Notes: generated by a model not told the origin, from the sequence alone. Positions 54,179 through 63,410 are shown, numbered from the stretch's first letter. The stretch: DNA of 64,000 nt from Indolivaga alginatilytica (GCF_003201355.1 NZ_QICL01000019.1:1-64000), one strand, 5' to 3'. A program made the numbers and translations.

Positions 54179-55051
54179 ATGATCACACTCATTATTTCCG
54201 GTGGATTAGGTAATCAGATGTTTGAATATGCTGCGGGCAGGGCTTTATCGCTTCGTCACCGAACAAATTTAAGCATTGATTTATATATACTTAACAAGAA
54301 AACAAAAGCAACTATAAGAAATTATGAGCTTATTGTTTTCAACATCGAAACACCTATAACCAGCTCAATCTTCAACAAAATAGCAGTAAAAGGATTTGGC
54401 CTGTTAAAATCAAGTAATACGAGGCGTATACTTCTCAGCAATACGGGGATATTTCGTGATGAAAAGGCTCAATGTTATGATTCACGATTTAAAAAGCTAT
54501 CGGAGAAAATGACACTTTTCGGTTATTTCCAGAATGAGAACTACTTTAGAGATATATCTGAGCAACTAAGAACAGATTTCACGTTCCAAGCACCATTAAT
54601 CGGAAGAAACGATGAAATTCGAAGCCTAATAGAGCTGAATACGTCCGTATCCATCCATATAAGACGTGGTGATTACTCAAATACAAACTCAAATCTTCCT
54701 ATCCTCGATATATCACATTACAAAAAAGCGATCGAGTATATATCTTCTCAAATAAGTAATCCTTATTTTTTCATTTTCTCAGATGACATTGACTGGGTAA
54801 AAAATAACTTAGACCTATCAGACTCAAATCATCAATTTATCGACTGGAATAAAAATAAGAATAGTTATATAGATATGCAGTTGATGAGCTTATGCAAACA
54901 CAATATTATTGCCAACAGTTCTTTCAGCTGGTGGGGAGCATGGTTAAATACTAACCCTGATAAATTGGTAATAGCTCCCGACAAATGGTATAAAGGAGAT
55001 AACGGAATCTACCCTGATGGATTTTTACCTAAAGAATGGATCGTTTTATAA
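54179..55051 (+). CDS. Alpha-1,2-fucosyltransferase, GT11 family
   Basis: 290 residues. The GT11 pattern is complete: GGLGNQMFEYAAGRALSLRH at the N-terminus, SIHIRRGDYSN near 157 (the donor-binding HxRRGD motif), and NSSFSWWGAWL near 247. It transfers fucose or a related sugar from GDP-sugar in polysaccharide synthesis. It is the first gene of a plus-strand pair with the following GT2. The AT-rich desert upstream and the polysaccharide setting suggest gene turnover here. Confidence 0.92.
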   Translation: MITLIISGGLGNQMFEYAAGRALSLRHRTNLSIDLYILNKKTKATIRNYELIVFNIETPITSSIFNKIAVKGFGLLKSSNTRRILLSNTGIFRDEKAQCYDSRFKKLSEKMTLFGYFQNENYFRDISEQLRTDFTFQAPLIGRNDEIRSLIELNTSVSIHIRRGDYSNTNSNLPILDISHYKKAIEYISSQISNPYFFIFSDDIDWVKNNLDLSDSNHQFIDWNKNKNSYIDMQLMSLCKHNIIANSSFSWWGAWLNTNPDKLVIAPDKWYKGDNGIYPDGFLPKEWIVL

Positions 55052-55070
55052 AGTACGGTAAACCTTTTTG

Positions 55071-55078
55071 TACATTTG
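55071..55078 (+). promoter_or_regulatory. Possible -7 box of the GT2 gene
   Basis: TACATTTG fits TAnnTTTG, about 70 bases before the start codon. Confidence 0.4.
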
Positions 55079-55144
55079 TAATTATCCGAATAACTAAAAC
55101 GAGGTTAAGAGTAAAAGGAAAATAAACTTACTTAGCAATAACAG

Positions 55145-56152
55145 ATGATGAAATTATCAGTCATAATGCCCGTTTTTAACGCAGAAAGATATCTGCGCGA
55201 GGCTATTGACAGCATAATCAATCAGAGCTATACTGATTGGGAATTAATCATAATTAACGACGGCTCAATAGACTGTAGCGAAAATATTATTAAATCTTAT
55301 ACAGATACGCGACTCAGATACTACAAAAACGAACAAAATATAGGCTTAATCCAAACCTTGAACAAGGGGATAGATCTTTGTAAAGGAGCATATATCGCCC
55401 GAATGGATGCGGATGATATCGCAGAAAAGGATCGATTTGGAATCCAAATAGCATTTTTAGAGAACAACAAAGAATATGCACTCTGTGGTTCCGATGCCAA
55501 AGTCATTGATGAAAATAATATTGAGACAGGAAAAATACTAAACCTTCAAAGTAATGAGTATCTACAAATAAATTTACTTTTTTCTGTACCCTTCATACAT
55601 CCTACTATACTAATTCGGAGTGAGGTATTAAAAGATAATTATTTCGATACAGAATATAAACATGCCGAGGATTACGAATTATGGTGTAGAATTGCCAATA
55701 GCCATAAGGTTGCTAACATTGGTAACTTCTTATTACGATATCGCTGGCACAGCAGTAATGTATCAGTAACTAATTCCGAAAAGCAGGAAGAAATCAAAAA
55801 CAGGATAATTTGCAGGGAACTCAAGAATATTGATTTGCAACCTTCGGAAAAAGAATTATATCTGCATAAAGTAACATTCCAACAATTCGATTCAAAATTT
55901 TCAATAAAGAAAGAAACTTTTGATGATTACAGCGAACTTGATTCTTGGTTTCAAAAAATAATAAATGCGAATCGAAATCTACAAAAATACAATGAAGCCG
56001 CACTGATTTCTTTTTTATGGAGTAGATGGATTGTACTTTGCATTTCACAGAAAAGATACAGGAAAATTCTCAAACCTCAATTTTCATCCTACAAACTTCC
56101 AATTCTTTCCAGAACTTTTAAGCTTCTCTTATTTTTAAGAAAGAAAGCGTAA
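55145..56152 (+). CDS. Glycosyltransferase family 2
   Basis: 335 residues. N-terminal GT2 domain: LSVIMPVFNAERYLREAIDS, WELIIINDGSIDCSENI, and the metal site MDADD in IARMDADDIAEKDRF. The acceptor side has AEDYELWCRI near 180. The C-terminal 120 residues are helical and lysine-rich, possibly membrane-associated. It adds a sugar to the repeat unit at the cytoplasmic face. The second Met is an alternative start. A convergent terminator follows. Confidence 0.92.
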   Translation: MMKLSVIMPVFNAERYLREAIDSIINQSYTDWELIIINDGSIDCSENIIKSYTDTRLRYYKNEQNIGLIQTLNKGIDLCKGAYIARMDADDIAEKDRFGIQIAFLENNKEYALCGSDAKVIDENNIETGKILNLQSNEYLQINLLFSVPFIHPTILIRSEVLKDNYFDTEYKHAEDYELWCRIANSHKVANIGNFLLRYRWHSSNVSVTNSEKQEEIKNRIICRELKNIDLQPSEKELYLHKVTFQQFDSKFSIKKETFDDYSELDSWFQKIINANRNLQKYNEAALISFLWSRWIVLCISQKRYRKILKPQFSSYKLPILSRTFKLLLFLRKKA

Positions 56153-56206
56153 AAGAGATGATCTGCCAGCACTTCATTTTGCACTCCGATTAATGCAATA
56201 AAAAAA

Positions 56207-56233
56207 GTGTGCAATATTATTTATATTACACAC
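56207..56233. terminator. Bidirectional terminator
   Basis: GTGTGCAATAT pairs with ATATTACACAC with one mismatch and a 5-base loop, between convergent genes, after an A-run. Confidence 0.65.
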
Positions 56234-56258
56234 CCTATTTATTTTAGAAAAATGTCGC

Positions 56259-57341
56259 TTAATTGAATTCTTTCAGAAGAGCAAGCATTTCATCATCAAC
56301 CTGCCCGAAAATGGAAACACCGGCAGCTCCATTATCTAAAGCATACCTGATGCCATCACGTAAATCGTCTTTATCCTTGAAATCGGGAACATATAATCCG
56401 GCATAAAGAGGGAAACGACCATTAAGCCCTTTCAATCCTTCCTTCACGGCAGTACCGATCCACGATGTTTTTTCTCTATAGAAACCATGATAAATCATCG
56501 GATAAATCGCTGTTAAATTCCAATTTGTCCAATCTTGTCTTACCAATCTTTTAGCAACATCGGGTGTTGGAAATACTGCTGCAGTTATTGCTTTATTATG
56601 GCTTTTAGCCACATTAGTTAATTCATTCACTACATTGGTAACAGCATCATATCTAAATTTCTTCCAAGATAAACTTTGAGTAGGATACTCGATAGAATCG
56701 AGGTTTTCGCCATATTGCTCCTCGAATTTCTTCTTACAAACATCACAATAGCAATAATCGTACTGAGGTAGCTCCTCTTTTTGTACAATACCGTATACTT
56801 GCCACAAATTCACGGCCAGTATTACATCACTGTAACGAATGTAATCCAAGTGAATACCATCCACATAATCTTTAGAAAGTGCCTTCTCAACGTCTTTTTT
56901 CAGATAGTCAATAACTTCGGGACGAGAAGGGCAAAGCCATCTGTAATAATCAACATAAGGTGGTTGATCGAAACACGATTCTCCTTTAGCATTGATCGCA
57001 TACCAATCAGGATGGTTATCTTTCAAATATTGCTCACCTCTGTTCATAATCCACATCCATCGATGAGTCTCTAAACCCTGAGCTTTTGCTATTTTAAAAT
57101 GACGCTCATTATCTGCTTCAAAAAAGATACCTTTTATACCGGCATCGTAGTATTTCTTATATCTGACAGTGAGCTCACCATCGGTATCTTTGTCATTAGG
57201 ATTTAGCCAAACCCAAAATTTATGAGTTTTTTGTGCTTCAGACTTTTCTTCTTTGATATCTTTTCCAAACATTTGAGTGGGAAAAGTAAATAGTAATGCC
57301 ACAAGGCAAACTAAGAAAAACTTATAATCTCTGTGTTTCAT
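56259..57341 (-). CDS. GHL10-like putative glycoside hydrolase
   Basis: 360 residues with a signal peptide ending near FPTQMFG. A predicted TIM barrel. KFWVWLNPNDKDTDGELTVR, AGIKGIFFEADNE, CPSRPEVIDYLKKDVEKAL and VDGIHLDYIRYSD are the typical blocks of the GHL10 (DUF187-like) family. A CYCDVCKKKFEEQYG loop with paired Cys is included. HLDYIRY is the usual strand with a conserved Asp. It is probably a periplasmic glycosidase; the substrate is unknown. It is downstream of a CBM9-like gene on the same strand, so the two may act together. Confidence 0.78.
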   Translation of the reverse strand: MKHRDYKFFLVCLVALLFTFPTQMFGKDIKEEKSEAQKTHKFWVWLNPNDKDTDGELTVRYKKYYDAGIKGIFFEADNERHFKIAKAQGLETHRWMWIMNRGEQYLKDNHPDWYAINAKGESCFDQPPYVDYYRWLCPSRPEVIDYLKKDVEKALSKDYVDGIHLDYIRYSDVILAVNLWQVYGIVQKEELPQYDYCYCDVCKKKFEEQYGENLDSIEYPTQSLSWKKFRYDAVTNVVNELTNVAKSHNKAITAAVFPTPDVAKRLVRQDWTNWNLTAIYPMIYHGFYREKTSWIGTAVKEGLKGLNGRFPLYAGLYVPDFKDKDDLRDGIRYALDNGAAGVSIFGQVDDEMLALLKEFN

Positions 57342-57364
57342 GATAAATAATATTGTTTCTTTAA

Positions 57365-57456
57365 ATAAATAAAAGTATTTAATAGTATACTCTCAGATTG
57401 TAATAATCTATTGCTTTGCCTCTTACCAAAGCAATAGAAAGTTCTGAGACCTTAGT
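57365..57456 (-). repeat. Dispersed intergenic repeat, minus orientation
   Basis: On the minus strand: AAGGTCTCAGAACTTTCTAT, TGCTTTGGTAAGAGGC, AAAGCAATAGATTATTACAA and CTATTAAATACTTTTATT. It spans the junction between the CBM9-like and GHL10-like genes. Confidence 0.75.
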
Positions 57457-57458
57457 TC

Positions 57459-58556
57459 TTAGTTGATAAGCCCTTCATTATTAATTCTTATTTCTTTTGA
57501 ATCTGCACTCGATATAGTTGCAGAAAACTGATAAGAGGTCGATTCCATCGATAATTTATTTTGTTTCCCTTCAATCGAAACAACTTCAGGAATACCCAGT
57601 TCTTGTAGATTCCTGGAAAATTTGCCCTTAGCATTTCTATACTCACGCTGTTTGTAATAAACGAGCCATAAATATTGTCTTTGCAACTCGGTGTAAGGCA
57701 AAACAAATTCGGGCAATTTTGTTCCTGCTTTATTTGTCGAGAACTGAAGATATCCCCATCTTTCGGGAGCATGCATATCAATAATACCCTGTGGAGACCA
57801 TACCCAATTATTTTCAGGAAGTGTTTTATTGTTTACATCACGTTTCTTCACATACTTATTACCCGAAACTTCGGTTTCCCATTGAACACGCGAAAAGTTT
57901 AATCGCCAAATATCCCCATTTTTCGGGATATTAGTTATATTAGCAACTGTAATATCAGCAAAAGGGATTGCTAATTCAACCGTCCAGCCTTTGTCTTTAT
58001 CGCTCGGATCATTTAGAGAGCCATATATATGAACCCCATGTTTCAATCGGTTACTATCCCATGAGATAAGCGCACCCGATCCACTGCGATATGGCTTCGG
58101 CAAAAACAGATCAAATACCGTATTCAACGCATTAATCTCATATTCGAAATACTGGTGAGAAGTATTTACGGGATTAATAAAAACCTCGAAATCATTATCG
58201 AAAAACACGACCTGATCTCTTTCAGTCAGATATGCCCAGACATGTTCGTCAACCATATCTGCTGCAATATAGAGGTAAGTACTATCCCAAAGCATTTTTA
58301 CTTTTGTATCGTAATATGGTTTTGGCTTAAGATCACCCTCGATATCTCGAAAAGAACCTGTCCATTGAGCACTCTTCCAAACCTGATCGTTGATATTACC
58401 ATCAATAACGGGAGCCGTGGCGGTATACCCTACTACATAACTTTCCGGTAGTGTAAAAAGATGTTCCAAACCCTTAAAATCTTTTGTTTGTGCAAAAAGA
58501 GTTGGAATACACCCAACTGCCCCGAGTATCAGGGCGGCAAAATAGTGTTTCTTCAT
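57459..58556 (-). CDS. CBM9-like carbohydrate-binding protein
   Basis: 365 residues with a signal peptide ending at TLFAQTK. The central domain (about 40-235) fits the family 9 carbohydrate-binding module-like group: APVIDGNINDQVWKSAQWTG, KVKMLWDSTYLYIAADMVDEH, DNDFEVFINP and WTVELAIPFADI. The C-terminal part (about 260-365) is an extra domain beginning MHAPERWGYLQFS. Such proteins are secreted and often found beside glycosidases. Here it precedes the GHL10-like gene, separated by a repeat copy. Confidence 0.85.
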   Translation of the reverse strand: MKKHYFAALILGAVGCIPTLFAQTKDFKGLEHLFTLPESYVVGYTATAPVIDGNINDQVWKSAQWTGSFRDIEGDLKPKPYYDTKVKMLWDSTYLYIAADMVDEHVWAYLTERDQVVFFDNDFEVFINPVNTSHQYFEYEINALNTVFDLFLPKPYRSGSGALISWDSNRLKHGVHIYGSLNDPSDKDKGWTVELAIPFADITVANITNIPKNGDIWRLNFSRVQWETEVSGNKYVKKRDVNNKTLPENNWVWSPQGIIDMHAPERWGYLQFSTNKAGTKLPEFVLPYTELQRQYLWLVYYKQREYRNAKGKFSRNLQELGIPEVVSIEGKQNKLSMESTSYQFSATISSADSKEIRINNEGLIN

Positions 58557-58708
58557 GGCGAAAAATTTTAATTAGCTATAAGACCTTTCTAGTCACAAGC
58601 CTATTTATTTGCTAAGATAAGCATAAATAAGACAGTCGAACAAAACCGACATACCCTATAAATACGTATTATTCAATTAATTATAAGACGAAAGCAATAA
58701 GCTCTCAA

Positions 58709-59650
58709 TTATTTCTTATGGTATATTTCTGACAATTTCTTAATTAACTTTTGACCAAGAATTAAATAAGCAATCTTGTATAATGTATCCTTCTTGAAAG
58801 TATTAATATCAAAGCCCAGCCTTTTTATCTCTATGGCTGCACGCTCATTATAATAATCACTATGAAATCGGGTAATGTATTGCATGTAGAAATTCACACA
58901 AGCAGCTCTGACCCTTTTGCTATTTTCAAGGCGGATTACGACCTGAGTCATAACCTGAGTTGCCAATAACTGCGATTCGATCGCTTTCTGAGAAACTTGT
59001 TTACTTAAGCTCTGAGGGGTATTTCTATAGAAAACAGCTCCTTCTGAACAAAAATAAACACCAGACGACTGCCCGACTACCCGAAAGAAATATTCGCCAT
59101 CATCATTCAAAGTGAGTTGCTCATTCCACCCTCCTACTTTAGTAAGTAGATCTCTATGCATCAGCCAGATACTGGACTGTACAATATATTTCTCGCGACA
59201 AATATCAATTAACAGGTCAACAGGCTTATTATAACTGTTGGTAGACATTTGCCGATGGGGAATGCAAATAGTTTCCATCACATCACCATCAAACAAAAGT
59301 ATACCGGATGCAATAATTGCGTTTTTATCATTAATTTTAGTATAAAGTTTTACCTGCGCTTCAATTTTATTGAAAGACAAAAGATCATCGGCATCAAGAT
59401 ACTGAATCAGCTCGCCTGTAGATTTTTCAAGAGCAAGGTTTCGGGCAGCACTTGCCCCTTTATTATCCTGACGGTAAATATGAACGTTTTCCGACTCATA
59501 TTTCTTAGCTAAAGCATAGCTATTGTCGGTGGAACCGTCATCTACAATAATAACTTCCAAATCAGACCATGTCTGCTTCAATACATTCTCAATAGTTGCC
59601 GAAATGTATATCTCGGCATTGTACATGGGAATCAAAACAGATACTTTCAT
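58709..59650 (-). CDS. Glycosyltransferase family 2
   Basis: 313 residues. VSVLIPMYNAEIYISATIEN, LEVIIVDDGSTDNSYALAKK, GASAARNLALEKSTGELI and the YLDADDLL metal site define a GT2 domain. Two-thirds through, GGWNEQLTLNDDGEYFFRV is the typical acceptor-side D-E-x-x motif. The C-terminal stretch is helical and basic. It lies 31 bases after the SIS isomerase gene, so the two probably form one operon. Confidence 0.92.
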   Translation of the reverse strand: MKVSVLIPMYNAEIYISATIENVLKQTWSDLEVIIVDDGSTDNSYALAKKYESENVHIYRQDNKGASAARNLALEKSTGELIQYLDADDLLSFNKIEAQVKLYTKINDKNAIIASGILLFDGDVMETICIPHRQMSTNSYNKPVDLLIDICREKYIVQSSIWLMHRDLLTKVGGWNEQLTLNDDGEYFFRVVGQSSGVYFCSEGAVFYRNTPQSLSKQVSQKAIESQLLATQVMTQVVIRLENSKRVRAACVNFYMQYITRFHSDYYNERAAIEIKRLGFDINTFKKDTLYKIAYLILGQKLIKKLSEIYHKK

Positions 59651-59681
59651 CGGGTATTTATTAAAATAATAGAAAACGAAA

Positions 59682-60287
59682 TCACTTACTCAGGCTACGT
59701 GACTTATCGCCAAGATATCCTCCATGATGTCGCTTTGCATAATCAGCTGCATTAAACCCAATCTTGTCCATTGTATCAACCACTAAAATATCACCTATTA
59801 CAGTCATCATTGTAGTAGAAGTAGTAGGAGTAAGACCCAACTTACAAACCTCTGCAGGATTGCCGGTCAATAAACAAACATCAGCCTCTTGTGCCAAGAC
59901 ACTTTCGGGATCGCTCGTTATAACAATAAACTGAATATTCGGGTTTAAGTGCCTGGCCAAACTTATAAGTTCGATAATCTCACGGGTTTTGCCGGAATTG
60001 GAGATCATTAAAATAATATCATCTTCCTGAAGCACTCCCAAATCTCCATGCTGAGCTTCGCTAGGATGCAAAAAAATAGCAGGTGTTCCCGTAGAACAAA
60101 AAGTGGTTGCAATATTCTGAGCTATTTGCCCCGCTTTACCCATACCACTAGTTACTAATTTCCCTTTTTTCCGATGAACATGCTCCACAATAAGATCAGT
60201 CGCTTTATTATAAGCATCTGTTACGGGAATGTTCAATATGGCATCAGCTTCCTTTTTTAAAATAGCTTTTACGTCGTCTATACTCAT
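59682..60287 (-). CDS. SIS domain sugar-phosphate isomerase, KdsD-like
   Basis: 201 residues. VTSGMGKAGQIAQNIATTF, FLHPSEAQHGDLG, ISNSGKTREI, LTPTTSTTMMTVIGD and a final AKRHHGGYLG match the KpsF/GutQ type arabinose-5-phosphate isomerase core. That enzyme makes Ara5P from ribulose-5-P for Kdo synthesis. The tandem CBS domains of the full-length enzyme are absent (about 320 residues is usual), so regulation must differ, or the enzyme is another SIS sugar isomerase. It precedes a GT2 gene. Confidence 0.85.
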   Translation of the reverse strand: MSIDDVKAILKKEADAILNIPVTDAYNKATDLIVEHVHRKKGKLVTSGMGKAGQIAQNIATTFCSTGTPAIFLHPSEAQHGDLGVLQEDDIILMISNSGKTREIIELISLARHLNPNIQFIVITSDPESVLAQEADVCLLTGNPAEVCKLGLTPTTSTTMMTVIGDILVVDTMDKIGFNAADYAKRHHGGYLGDKSRSLSK

Positions 60288-60365
60288 AGTTCAACCCTAA
60301 TAGTCCTAAGTCTATTATTAAGTAAATATTCTATATTGCCCTAAATATAACAAACAATGGTTGCT

Positions 60366-60458
60366 AAGGTCTTAAACCTTTTTATTGCTTTGGTAAGCAT
60401 AACAGCAATAGTCTGTTATAATCCGAAAGTATATCATTAAATACTTTCATTTACTTAT
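60366..60458 (+). repeat. Dispersed intergenic repeat, full copy
   Basis: Nearly identical to the copies at 3048 and 7615: AAGGTCTTAAACCTTTTTAT, TGCTTTGGTAAGCATAACAG, CAATAGTCTGTTATAATCCG, CATTAAATACTTTCATTTAC. It is oriented against both flanking genes. Confidence 0.85.
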
Positions 60459-60470
60459 ATTTACAAAAAC

Positions 60471-60498
60471 AAACTAAAGTCCGAGACCTTAGTTTGTT
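60471..60498 (-). terminator. Terminator overlapping the purE stop codon
   Basis: On the minus strand CAAACTAAGGTC pairs with GACTTTAGTTTG over TCG. The TAA stop of purE lies inside the left arm, and the core is a variant of the AGGTCnnnGACCT palindrome. Confidence 0.65.
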
Positions 60499-60995
60499 TT
60501 GAATTTGTATTTTATTGCAGACAATTCTTCGTTGGCTTGTACAATCTTACTTTTCAGGTTCTCTTTATAACCTGTCAGTTTTTTTTGCAGATCAACATTA
60601 TCTGTTGACATAATTTGCAAAGCTAATATTGCAGCATTCAAGGATCCGTTTATCCCTACAGTAGCAACAGGTATTCCCGGAGGCATTTGCACGATAGCCA
60701 ACAGTGCATCCAAACCATCTAAGGAAGAATTGATTGGCACACCAATAACCGGCAATGTGGTCATCGATGCTATCACACCCGGTAGATGAGCAGCCATACC
60801 GGCAGCAGCAATTATCACTTTGATTCCTTTTTCTCTTGCATTCTTCGCAAATAATTCAACTTCCTGAGGTGTACGATGAGCTGACAAAGCATTTATTTCA
60901 AATGGAATTTCCATTTCATCGAAAAATTTCGCAGCTTTTTCCATTACCGGAAGATCCGAAGTACTTCCCATAATAATTGCAACAAGTGGTTTCAT
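60489..60995 (-). CDS. purE: N5-carboxyaminoimidazole ribonucleotide mutase
   Basis: 168 residues, class I PurE. The motifs [46 protein letters not shown] and [13 protein letters not shown] are all present. It converts N5-CAIR to CAIR in purine synthesis. PurK is not adjacent. The stop codon is embedded in a hairpin. Single gene. Confidence 0.96.
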   Translation of the reverse strand: MKPLVAIIMGSTSDLPVMEKAAKFFDEMEIPFEINALSAHRTPQEVELFAKNAREKGIKVIIAAAGMAAHLPGVIASMTTLPVIGVPINSSLDGLDALLAIVQMPPGIPVATVGINGSLNAAILALQIMSTDNVDLQKKLTGYKENLKSKIVQANEELSAIKYKFKTN

Positions 60996-61023
60996 ATACT
61001 AAGCTATTATATATATTAAAATT

Positions 61024-61036
61024 AAGGTCTCAGACC
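61024..61036. repeat. AGGTCnnnGACCT palindrome
   Basis: AGGTCTCAGACCT followed by T5, 28 bases upstream of the purE start codon, between purE and the membrane protein gene. Confidence 0.6.
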
Positions 61037-61125
61037 TTTTTATTTTTTTTGATAAATAGAACGTTACAAGACTATTATAATCATATAATGTGAAAAATAG
61101 TTGTACATTATTTACTAAAAGAATC

Positions 61126-61770
61126 TTACTTCAAATAAGAAAGCATCAGCAATAATCCTCCGAAAACAGAGGCATACGCCAAGACAAATCCAATAATAAA
61201 ACCGACATAAACCTGAGCTGCAGAATTAGCTCGAAGATATAATCGGCAAACGCCTAATATTCCTGCTAAAATAAATAAGATGGCAAATAACACCATTGGA
61301 TTGGAGCCTTTCACATTAAAGCAAACCGAAAGTATACCACCGATTAGCCCTCCCATACCTAACATGTGGGCACTTATTTTCCAGAAAAAATTAATAAGCA
61401 TACCTGTAAAAGCAATAAAAACAGGAGCGGCGATCAAGCCCAACACCCAATAAAATACATGTGAATTATAAAAGAATAATGTCAGACTGATATTCGAGAT
61501 AATAAATATCATATACGGCAAAGTACGATCGGGTGCATATTCGAGACTGTAGTCTCTTATGTATCTCATTTTCTTAAGGACAAAAATAAAAAGAGCCGGT
61601 ATAAAAAGGGTAAAAAGTAAAGTTGGGATCAAAAACCGTAGAATCTGTCCGGCATACATATGATAAAAATTTGTATACACAGCCAGTAAAGCCAAGCTAT
61701 AAAACGGCATCAGTAACGGTTGAAAAATCGCTGAAAAGCATTTTGCTATATTTTGTCCTATTCTCCACAT
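61126..61770 (-). CDS. PAP2-like membrane protein
   Basis: 214 residues with six or seven membrane helices. The organisation resembles PAP2-type phosphatases of Bacteroidota. The segments ISAHMLGMGGLIGG and CRLYLRANSAAQVYVGFIIGFVLAY stand where the SxxH and Rx6H-type motifs would be, but the catalytic residues are weak. It may be a diverged or inactive member. It lies in the purE-rpoN stretch with no obvious partner. Confidence 0.6.
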   Translation of the reverse strand: MWRIGQNIAKCFSAIFQPLLMPFYSLALLAVYTNFYHMYAGQILRFLIPTLLFTLFIPALFIFVLKKMRYIRDYSLEYAPDRTLPYMIFIISNISLTLFFYNSHVFYWVLGLIAAPVFIAFTGMLINFFWKISAHMLGMGGLIGGILSVCFNVKGSNPMVLFAILFILAGILGVCRLYLRANSAAQVYVGFIIGFVLAYASVFGGLLLMLSYLK

Positions 61771-61813
61771 AATTTAAGTAATTTCAACTATTGATTATCA
61801 CACTTCTCAGTAT

Positions 61814-61952
61814 TAAGCTCTCAGAACTATTTATTGCTTTGTCAAGTATAACAACGAAAGTTAGTTACGGTTCTGAAATATCGCATTAAATGTTTTCTTT
61901 AACTTATTACTGAATATAATTCTCTCCAAAGCAATAAAAGGTTCGAGACCTC
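61814..61952. repeat. Inverted pair of dispersed repeat units
   Basis: A plus-orientation copy (61814-61912: AAGCTCTCAGAACTATTTAT, TGCTTTGTCAAG, CATTAAATGTTTTCTTTAAC) is followed by a minus-orientation head (61925-61952: CCAAAGCAATAAAAGGTTCG). The latter abuts the end of rpoN and probably terminates it. Confidence 0.6.
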
Positions 61953-63410
61953 TTATATGCTTTTCCGAAGTCTTGCCACGGGAATATTCATTTGTTCGCG
62001 ATACTTCGCTACTGTTCGTCTTGCTATCACATACCCTTTTTCCTTTAGAATTTCTGTCAGTTTATCGTCAGTCAAAGGTTTTTTGGTATCTTCATTTTCG
62101 ATGCATTCTCTTAGAATTGCCTTTACCTCTCTTGATGAAATTTCTTCTCCTGCATCATTCTGCATCGATTCGGAGAAAAAGTATTTCAACGGGTAAATTC
62201 CAAAATTAGTCTGCACATATTTACTATTACTCACTCTCGATATGGTAGAAATATCATACCCTGCTAATTCTGCTATATCTTTCAGGATCATGGGTCTTAA
62301 ACTCGACTCATCTCCGGTAAGAAAAAAATCGTATTGAAGATCTACAATAGCCTGCATAGTACGTTGCAGGGTTTCTTGTCTTTGCTTAATCGCATCAATA
62401 AACCATCGGGCAGAATCTAACTTTTGTTTTACAAATAAAGCTGCATTCTTCGCTTCGGCAGTCATACCTTTCTTATTTTCGGTATAACCTCTCAGCATTT
62501 CCGAATAGTCTCTGTTTACTTTAAGCTCAGGTATATTACGATTATTGAGACTCAGAAAAAGTTCTCCATTATAAGTTTCAACAATAAAATCAGGAATGAT
62601 CGTATTCATCGTCAACGAAAGAGCATCCCCCCAGTTATTACCCGGTTTTGGATTTAAAGTCACTATAAGATGAATGATTTGTTTTAAAACTTCTTCATCC
62701 ACATTTAATGCCTTTTCGATCTTATCAAAGTGTCTTTTCGAAAAATCATCAAAATATTTTTCGATCACAAGCATTGCCTGTTTAACCAGATCCGATTCAT
62801 TCATGCGCTTTAATTGCAGCAATAAGCATTCTTGCAAATCGGCAGCTCCAATCCCCGCAGGCTCGAATCCCTGGATAATATTCAATATCTTCTTAATGTG
62901 ATCAGATGGTATATCTAAATTCTGCTGAAATAGCAAATCATCCGATATTGCACTCAATGGTCTGTCAAGATAACCATTTTCATCGATATTACCGATTATA
63001 TATTCTGCAACCTTTGTCGACTGGTCATCCAGTTCTGTCAGACGCAATTGCTCTATCAAAGACTCATGTAATGATTCCGCTGATGAAAAGGGAATATCTT
63101 CCCGTGCAGTTACCTCTGAACTATAATTATTTAAACGGTAATCGGGAATATCATCTTCTGTCAAATAATCGCCTAAAGCAATATCTTCCTGAGTTATATT
63201 ATCAGATTCGTCATAATTCAGATCATCTGCTATATCCTGAGGGTCATCCGAATCCTCACGCCCTTCGTCCAGAGCCGGATTATCAACTAATTCTTGCTTA
63301 ATTCTCTCCTCCAATTCTACATTTGGCAATTCGGTTAGCTTTATCACCTGCATTTGAAGAGGAGATAAACGCTGTTGTTGCTTTTGTTGTAACTGCTGTT
63401 TGAGAGCCAT
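61953..63410 (-). CDS. rpoN: RNA polymerase sigma-54 factor
   Basis: 485 residues. A Gln/Leu-rich region I (MALKQQLQQKQQQRLSPLQMQVIKL) is followed by an acidic region II (EGREDSDDPQDIADDLNYDE). The core-binding region III runs about 115-320. The DNA-binding C-terminus ends with the RpoN box ARRTVAKYREQMNIP. Sigma-54 directs transcription from -24/-12 promoters with AAA+ activators. No activator gene or HPF-type gene is next to it in the window. Confidence 0.95.
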   Translation of the reverse strand: MALKQQLQQKQQQRLSPLQMQVIKLTELPNVELEERIKQELVDNPALDEGREDSDDPQDIADDLNYDESDNITQEDIALGDYLTEDDIPDYRLNNYSSEVTAREDIPFSSAESLHESLIEQLRLTELDDQSTKVAEYIIGNIDENGYLDRPLSAISDDLLFQQNLDIPSDHIKKILNIIQGFEPAGIGAADLQECLLLQLKRMNESDLVKQAMLVIEKYFDDFSKRHFDKIEKALNVDEEVLKQIIHLIVTLNPKPGNNWGDALSLTMNTIIPDFIVETYNGELFLSLNNRNIPELKVNRDYSEMLRGYTENKKGMTAEAKNAALFVKQKLDSARWFIDAIKQRQETLQRTMQAIVDLQYDFFLTGDESSLRPMILKDIAELAGYDISTISRVSNSKYVQTNFGIYPLKYFFSESMQNDAGEEISSREVKAILRECIENEDTKKPLTDDKLTEILKEKGYVIARRTVAKYREQMNIPVARLRKSI

